Of a stretch of 64,000 nt of DNA, positions 58,401-64,000 are shown piece after piece (position 1 is the first letter of the stretch; every line of letters starts with the position of its first letter). The notes under the pieces were generated by a model. The model ran no database searches, had not been told where the DNA came from, and saw only the letters and a list, made by a program, of their open reading frames with translations. Position numbers and translations under genes: made by a program. Origin of the DNA: Reticulitermes speratus (lineage: Eukaryota > Arthropoda > Insecta > Blattodea > Rhinotermitidae); the NCBI GenBank assembly GCA_021186555.1, contig JAJKFL010000005.1, positions 26,972,635 to 27,036,634 on the forward strand, in the 5' to 3' direction.

Positions 58401-61400
58401 TCTCCTTTATATGCTGGTTCAAGGTCATCAGGCTCCTTCTCTGTGTTTTTTGGAGTCCTCGTAGCTAAAGAAGTTGATGGAGTAGGAGATGAGGGGTCAT
58501 GAGGTACCATCACAATGGTTGATGTACAGACACTCTTTGAGGCCTTTTGGAACATGTCCCCGAGATTTGCCTGTTTCTTTGATGAAGCTTTTTTTCTGGT
58601 AAAAAGCATAATTTCTGGTCTTGGGACTACTCTCCTTGAGTGCCAGATTATCAGGATTTCTGAATTCTCAGATGTTGGAGTAAACGGATTTTGCTCTATA
58701 TCAAAATTTGTTTTATTACAGCATTTTTAAAGACACACTTAAAAGTGCAAATGTCTTATAAATGTTTAGATGATATTCGTAAGTAGACAGATAAGTAAAT
58801 AATGTGTACTTTATTACCATTCTAATTCAGTCAGAAAAAATTAAAGTGAAAATAAGTTCAAAATTAACTTACTCACTCCACAGTACAGTGTCCTTTATGA
58901 GAAGTGTGTAGTTCCTGAGCTAGTCAAGAAATTCCCCACATTCTGTTTAATCTGAGGGTCCATTACAGTGTTTACTAGAGCTTGTCTCTATCCTAACCCA
59001 GATGAACAAAGTTTACATCTTCCTGGCCTGTTTCTTTAAGATACATTTCATTATTATTCTCCCATCTATGCCTAGGCCTTCCAAGTGGTCTCTTTCCTGC
59101 ATGTTTCCCCACATTCTTTGCCAGTCTCAGCCTTGATTTGATCTCTCTGATGATACTTGTTGAGGAGTACAAATCGTGATGCTGCTTGTTTTGCTGTTGT
59201 CTCCGTCCTCCTGTTACTTCCTCCAAGTTCAGAATTGTTATTGATACACTACCATTTTGTTTTGGCATATATATATGTTTGTGACAAAATGAAGTTTATT
59301 TCATTAATAAGTACTTGATGCTGGTCTGCAGCAATTTTTGAACATAAGTACCAGTCTGTAATATTAAAAGTGTGAGAAATACTGACCTACAGGACAGCAT
59401 TCTTTTGTCAAAATGTTATATCCACTGTGATTGTTTTCTTATGCTTTATATTGTGCCCATTTATGCTTCATGTTCACGTGGATAGGTTGTATGGTGGTTA
59501 CATTCATTTCCACCAAAAACTCTTGACTGTGTTGATATTATATGTGTATTCTGCAATCAAACCAACTTGTGGAGCAGTTCGTTGTTCTGCTAATCGAGAA
59601 ATCCCCTGCTTTTAAAGAACCTCTTATTCATTAGGGCCATTCTGTGCCAAACCAGCCAACACAACTCGCAATCTTACATCCACTGATTTGGGATTCATGA
59701 AGTATTTTCGTGGTAGCTTTAAATTCCGCTTGGCAAACTGTTTAAGACCAATTATCTGTAAAATCAAAATGCAGGATTAAATTATGCATATTAATTTTAC
59801 TTATGGCAGAACTTTACTTTTTACTCTTTGTGTTGTTTGAGTGTAATTATGAGAAACTCCTTTTGTGGTCCAAATTCTTATCTCTGACATGAATTTTTTG
59901 TAAGCCTATGACCTTTCTTACCAAATCACCAGTCTCCCATATGGCAAATGTGACATCACCCTTCGTTTCTGAAAGGTTAAAAAGAGTTTATGTTATATCT
60001 TTGCTTGATGGTTTCCACACTTCTGCAACCAGCAGATGTGAAGACTGTTGCCAGAGAATGCTTGGAAGTTCATAAATTTTGTGCATGTGCATATATGTGT
60101 GTTTGTGCATGCCATCCGTCTAGCAAGATGTGATTCTTCTAATTCTCTGTCTTCCAGTCGGGATAAGCACAGGTGTATGTATCAGTGTTTTGATGTGTGA
60201 ACATTGGATTTTTGGATGTGGCAACATTAGTACTAACACCATTATCGTTGCTTGTTTCAAGTAAATGGTGTTCTGAATTGTTGGTTTTAAAGTATCTTCT
60301 CTGCATAACTTTGCATTCATGACAACATTTTTGTGGTGGTACTTAAGTTGATCAGATACCTTATAGCAACTCTCCTTTACATAATTACTATGTCCTCATT
60401 TGGGGGATGCACGTTGAGAACAAGAATATCACACCAATGTCACCCTCTCTTTTCATAAAACAACCATTGTCAACAGTATTGAGTGCTGTTGCATTATTTG
60501 ATTTTGAATTATGATGCATGTAGTGTTTTTGTTATGTTCATGAGCACCCCAGTTGTCATGAAAGCATTATTGCGTAGGAAGCTTGCATCTACCAGGAATG
60601 TAAGAGTCTGTTTTTCCCCCTGCCATTTGCTGTACCTTCATACAAGGGTCCCAAAGTGCTGACTTCCAGCTTCTAGGCAGACCTTGCAACTTCTAAACAT
60701 ATTTCTAAATGTACAAGGAAGCTGTTACCTTGGAATGTTACCAGTTTGTTTGGTTTTCAGTTTGTTTTTCGTTGTGTTTCAGTTCGTGCAAAAGAGTGGA
60801 TTTTCATACATTTTTTCTTCTATTAATTCCCTCTGATTTTAGTGCACGTTTGCACACTAGACTCTGCCTGTAAGATTGTATAAGGGAACTTCATGAACTG
60901 CATGGGGATTTTCAGGACACCACTGTCTGTTGTTTTGTCTCTTTATATTCCTACTCAGTGTAACCAGTGCCTCGTAAGAGAAACACAAACCTTTGTATTT
61001 TATTTTAGTCCAGCACTGGACCTGTCATTCAGTATTGTTCTTTTACACAGCACTGTTGATGAAGATTTTTTTTACAAAGCTTTCAGTAACAATTTATCCA
61101 TGATGTATACTTCAAATTCAACTTAATGCATTTGACATGTACACTGAGATCATATGAGATGACTAACATGTAAATGCCTGTGCCATCCACTTAGGTATCA
61201 GCAGTAACACAAGGATAGTATTTATCTTCTGTGCCTGTGCATACTGATAATGTAGTTTCCTGAACTCACAGGCATGATAAATCTACATTTGTGTATTTTT
61301 TTCCCCCATGCCTGTTACATCTCCTGCCCATTCAATTTGTTTCTATTTAGTCACTTTTACAGTATTAAGAAAAGCGTAGAAGTTGTGAAACATTATTTAA

Positions 61401-62471
61401 GTAAGCCCATATATGCACTCAAAAACAGTGTCTGTTCTACCCACAGAATGAGACTGAGCTTGAAAAATTTATAGAACAATAGACAGAATTATAGTTTTTA
61501 TGTGTCTTTTATAGGTGTGCATTTAAAGAGAAGACTGGAAGATATTCTAAACCAACATTTCCTGATTTAATAGTCATCATGAATATCAGTAGTTATTGCA
61601 GTAGGTTTTCTTGGTGTTTAGGTCACCAGATTATAGCGTCAACCCCCCTCGACCTGGCATGTTACCAGCCACAGAACATCCTTACAATGAGGGCAGTCAC
61701 AGTAGTGGGGTTGGAGGCCCAAGAAAACTTCCTGCAGTAGGAACAGCAGCAGCTGTGACTGCAGGAAAGGGCCGGAGTGGGGCAAGCAAGCCTGGTGGAG
61801 AAAGCAGTAGTGGTAAGAGTTTTGCATGTACTGTTTGTGGGAAAGGACTGGCACGCAAAGACAAGCTTGTCATTCACATGCGCATCCATACTGGTGAGAA
61901 ACCTTATGTGTGTGAGGTGTGCTCCAAAGCATTTGCACGTCGTGATAAATTGGTTATCCACATGAACAAGATGAAACATCGCACACCATCAAACATAGCT
62001 CCACTTGGGAAGCGTGGTATAGTGGATCGTTCAGCAGAAGTCAAACCTGTGAAGACTGAAGAGAAGGAAGTAAACACCCATGTGCAAGCCCCACAGGCAC
62101 CTGGTGTTACTTGGAGCTGCGAGCTCTGTGGCCGTGTTTTTGGCACTCGTGATGAATGGACTGCACATGCTAAAGGTCATTTAGAAGAGAAGATGATGAG
62201 TTCAGTGCACCAACAGCAGCCACCACTGCAGAATCCAAGCCAACTTGGTACTGGGTGCCCAAGTGGCATGGGTCCAGCACCTTATTTCCCCCCACATGTC
62301 CAACCATATGCAGGTGAGCGCCACTTCTGCCTTGTGTGCCGACAAGATTTCGGCAATAAGGCTGATTTCATGTTTCATGTGCGTAGTCATTTTGAAGGTA
62401 AACCACCAGACTTGGACCTCTTGGCACGTAGCTGTGGAGGCCTTGTTGATAGTTCTGGCCTCTGTACATAG
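55340..62471 (+). CDS. ZAD-C2H2 zinc-finger protein, 4 coding exons
   Basis: Joining 55340-55474, 55640-55774, 56579-56904 and 61622-62471 gives 481 codons plus stop, with GT-AG junctions and matching phases. Residues 11-85 form a ZAD (zf-AD) domain: CRLC at 11-14 and CHRC at 57-60 supply the four zinc ligands, and the helix YKLDMFYEFRLSC follows. After a linker of about 180 residues come four C2H2 fingers near 266-288, 294-317, 363-385 and 433-455. The first two are joined by a classical TGEKPY linker; the last two stand alone. ZAD domains dimerise or mediate partner contacts in arthropod transcription factors and chromatin architectural proteins. Nuclear DNA binding is inferred and the target is unknown. 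Confidence 0.93.
55640..55774 (+). CDS. ZAD zinc-finger exon 2 (second half of ZAD)
   Basis: ISKDDSLPKKICHRC, then a helix with YKLDMFYEF and the closing NSETLLKNHVNNGTQ. It supplies the second CxxC pair. The acceptor is tttcag at 55639 and the donor is gtaatt at 55775. 45 codons, phase 0. It lacks a long open frame of its own and is found only by phase and motif. Confidence 0.92.
56579..56904 (+). CDS. ZAD zinc-finger exon 3 (linker)
   Basis: Encodes residues 91-198: a glutamine/alanine-rich helix (EAMQQHMAQAAALQ) and a hydrophilic, probably disordered stretch ending DDGVRVLRALGT. The acceptor is ttttaaag, the donor is gtaagt at 56905, and it ends in phase 2. No domain is recognised. Confidence 0.88.
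56963..56987. repeat. TG microsatellite
   Basis: About 11 tg units in intron 3 of the zinc-finger gene. Confidence 0.9.
57590..57737 (+). repeat. Half copy of the 47528-48044 MITE
   Basis: 'ggctgaaggacagacttgtg' to 'tcaaatacagatgtg' and 'tgattatattga' follow 47865-47990. The copy stops where the mariner foldback begins. Confidence 0.7.
57740..58160. mobile_element. Foldback mariner derivative
   Basis: Arms of about 140 bp (57755-57893 and 58007-58145) are reverse complements with about 10% divergence around a 113-bp loop. The left arm plus loop is the minus-strand end of a mariner transposase: SKKFDSNIELKESIEKSLTS, a QAAHFYEQGIQNLVPRYD segment, then GGAYIEK. The right arm is an inverted second copy of the last 40 or so codons and the terminus. 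The end 'gcgcatccagaaagtaa' resembles mariner TIRs. Confidence 0.82.
58225..58745. repeat. Possible pogo/Tigger-type relic
   Basis: Both ends carry 'ttacagca' words. The interior has 'attagtccgac', 'cagattatcaggatttc' and a 74-codon minus-strand frame containing SSKKQANLGDMFQKAS, which resembles a PIP-box-like tail found in some pogo-type transposases. Weak evidence. Confidence 0.3.
58905..59268 (-). pseudogene. RTE-like element tail (degraded)
   Basis: The minus strand reads KQHHDLYSSTSIIREIKSRL, then GKRPLGRPRHRWENNNEMYL and a VNFVHLG end, the C-terminal region of the same RTE-like family as 36770-39420. 'gagctagtcaagaaattcccc' repeats its 3'UTR. Confidence 0.78.
59270..61621. other. Rest of zinc-finger intron 3, no gene seen
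   Basis: Contains a short RTE 3'UTR echo at 59570-59625 (ctaatcgagaaatcccc). Otherwise AT-rich intronic sequence. Confidence 0.5.
61622..62471 (+). CDS. ZAD zinc-finger exon 4 (four C2H2 fingers, stop)
   Basis: The acceptor is ggtgtttag. The first base completes the tryptophan codon split from exon 3. Fingers begin CTVCGKGLARKDKLVIHM, CEVCSKAFARRDKLVIHM, CELCGRVFGTRDEW and CLVCRQDFGNKADF. Fingers 1 and 2 share nearly identical recognition helices (RKDKLVIH and RRDKLVIH), suggesting tandem duplication. The stop TAG is at 62469-62471. Confidence 0.95.
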
Positions 62472-64000
62472 ATAGAAATACAATTGGCTCTTCACTTTGG
62501 CACTGAATACAAGATAATCAGCTGTGAGTGTATGTTAAGCTGAAATTGTCTTATGCACATCCATTGTGAACTATGATAACAAGAACATTGTCTTGCAAAT
62601 GTTATTGAGGATGTGTATGCTTGATATTTGATACATCTGAGATCATTATTATATGTCTTATTAAGCTGTTAGTGTATTAAGGTTCTCTTCCATCAACATG
62701 CTCTGCTGGCATTGTTATGGGTACGGTCTGTAAACCAATTTGAACCTTTTACTACACAGTTGTGGTTCTCTACCTCAGAGTTTTTGACAAACATGAATAC
62801 ACAGTGAGAAGCAGTGATGGCACAGGCTTTAATCCCTTTTGCTGCTAAATTTTTCTTTCGTGTGACCAGCCCTTTTCTGAGCGTGAATGGTGTGAGACTG
62901 AATCGAACAAAATGAGTGTGCTGTTAATATAAATTGTATATCCATAATCTAGAATGGGTTAAAATTGAGCATTCAGATACAAAGCAGCTTCAGTAACTAC
63001 TGCTGTTGCATTTCATGTTTAATTACCCAGCACAGGTATGTAATGATTGCTGTATCTTTAGATTTTGAAAATTAACAACTTTGGTGTAATTTAGACAAAG
63101 ACCAATAGGGGTCTAATGCTGTAATTTCATTAACACAATCCAACATGAAGTGAGAAGCCTCTGATGTAATTTTTTCTGTGAAATGGCAATGGTCAGAAAT
63201 TTCAACCTTGTAGCTCTGTGTTGAGCTTTTGTTCTTGTAGTTTGTGGAATTAGTACATGGCCGTTACTGTGCGTTGTCATTGAAGATTGTTTTGGGCAAT
63301 GTGAACATTATTAACTGAAATGTTAAGATTTAGAGATGTGTGAAGACATGTGGGTGCCAAAATCTGTGCATGGGTAAAAAAGGGTCAAATTGTAGGTTTA
63401 AGTGATGAATTATTATATAATTCACAGTACTAAATTTGACACAGAACTACAACCCCCCCCCAATCTTTGTCTAATTCTACCCTACTGGAAGCATGGACTT
63501 GACCACACTAGTATCCTGTTTTATCCATATGTTTGTTCAGAGCTCTCGTTTCCTCTTTCTTGCTCACAAGCTGAACATACGCCTGCCCTGTATTCCTTCT
63601 CGTGTTGTCAACCAGTATGGACATCCTGGTGGCTACTATATACACACCGAAACAGAACTGTAAAGTGTCTTGTATTGTGCAGAAGTGCAGTATGTCTAGC
63701 AGCTTCACGCAGGGATTGCCCAGAATCGCTTAAAAACTGAAATCACTGTGGATGACACTGTTGTCCATTTTGCCTCTTTCTACCTTGAACACTTCATTAC
63801 ATCCTGTGTGAAGTCTGTGTTTCATCAAAGCTGTCCTCATATTGTTATTTCTCTCAGATTTAATATATTCCTCACTGCTTGGCTGTCAAATGGGAGACAT
63901 GATGATGTGAATATGTATATCCCATTCCTTACCCTATAGTCATTCAACATTTCAAGAATGTCTTGAGGTGTGGTTCCTTATGGCAACCCCCCTAGCTTCA
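62472..64000 (+). other. Probable 3'UTR and downstream of the zinc-finger gene
   Basis: No coding feature is seen in this 1.5 kb. I found no AATAAA hexamer before the window end, so the transcript may end with a variant signal or beyond the window. A short C-run lies near 63452. Confidence 0.35.

Noticed and set aside
61639..62495. Minus-strand frames opposite the zinc fingers
   Set aside because: Shadows of the zinc-finger exon; Cys/His-rich repetition on the coding strand explains them.

Overview
This is a eukaryotic nuclear window, almost certainly from an insect. The reasons are GT-AG spliced genes with kilobase introns, an arthropod-specific ZAD zinc-finger gene, degenerate TTAGG-like telomeric repeats, and a dense load of mariner, pogo-like, piggyBac-like, SINE and non-LTR elements. 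Several repeat-encoded peptides resemble ones I associate with cockroach and termite genomes, so Blattodea is my best guess. That placement rests on memory and was not checked.

Only two host genes can be supported, both on the + strand. The first (coding 20554-43970, nine exons, 497 aa, every intron phase matching) is an SLC17-type major facilitator transporter: a sialin or 'putative inorganic phosphate cotransporter'-like anion carrier. A candidate 5'UTR exon lies at 16078-16139. The second (55340-62471, four exons, 481 aa) is a ZAD-C2H2 zinc-finger protein, probably a DNA-binding regulator, with a TATA-less CCAAT/ETS-like promoter just upstream.

Layout: 1-16 kb is CpG-rich intergenic DNA packed with repeats. 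These include a tRNA-like SINE, a TTAA-flanked MITE, a 252-bp near-perfect palindrome, three copies of an unnamed repeat, Tc1/mariner transposase relics, and a roughly 2-kb foldback arrangement centred on telomere-like repeats with a hammerhead-ribozyme-like motif inside. 16-44 kb is the transporter gene. Its introns hold a mariner deletion derivative, a LINE with an esterase-type ORF1 and a pogo-like MITE in its tail, an RTE-like element split by a second LINE, and a third LINE on the + strand. 44-55 kb is AT-rich and CpG-poor, with a probable long transporter 3'UTR, SINEs, inverted-repeat MITEs and small tandem duplications. 55-64 kb is the zinc-finger gene, whose last intron carries another foldback mariner derivative and an RTE tail.

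The two genes show no functional link; they are neighbours on one chromosome arm. CpG is frequent before about 16 kb and again around 55.0-56.6 kb, and scarce inside the transporter gene and beyond. That is the pattern expected from gene-body methylation. No complete, intact transposon ORF, CRISPR array, functional tRNA, rRNA or bacterial-type system was found.
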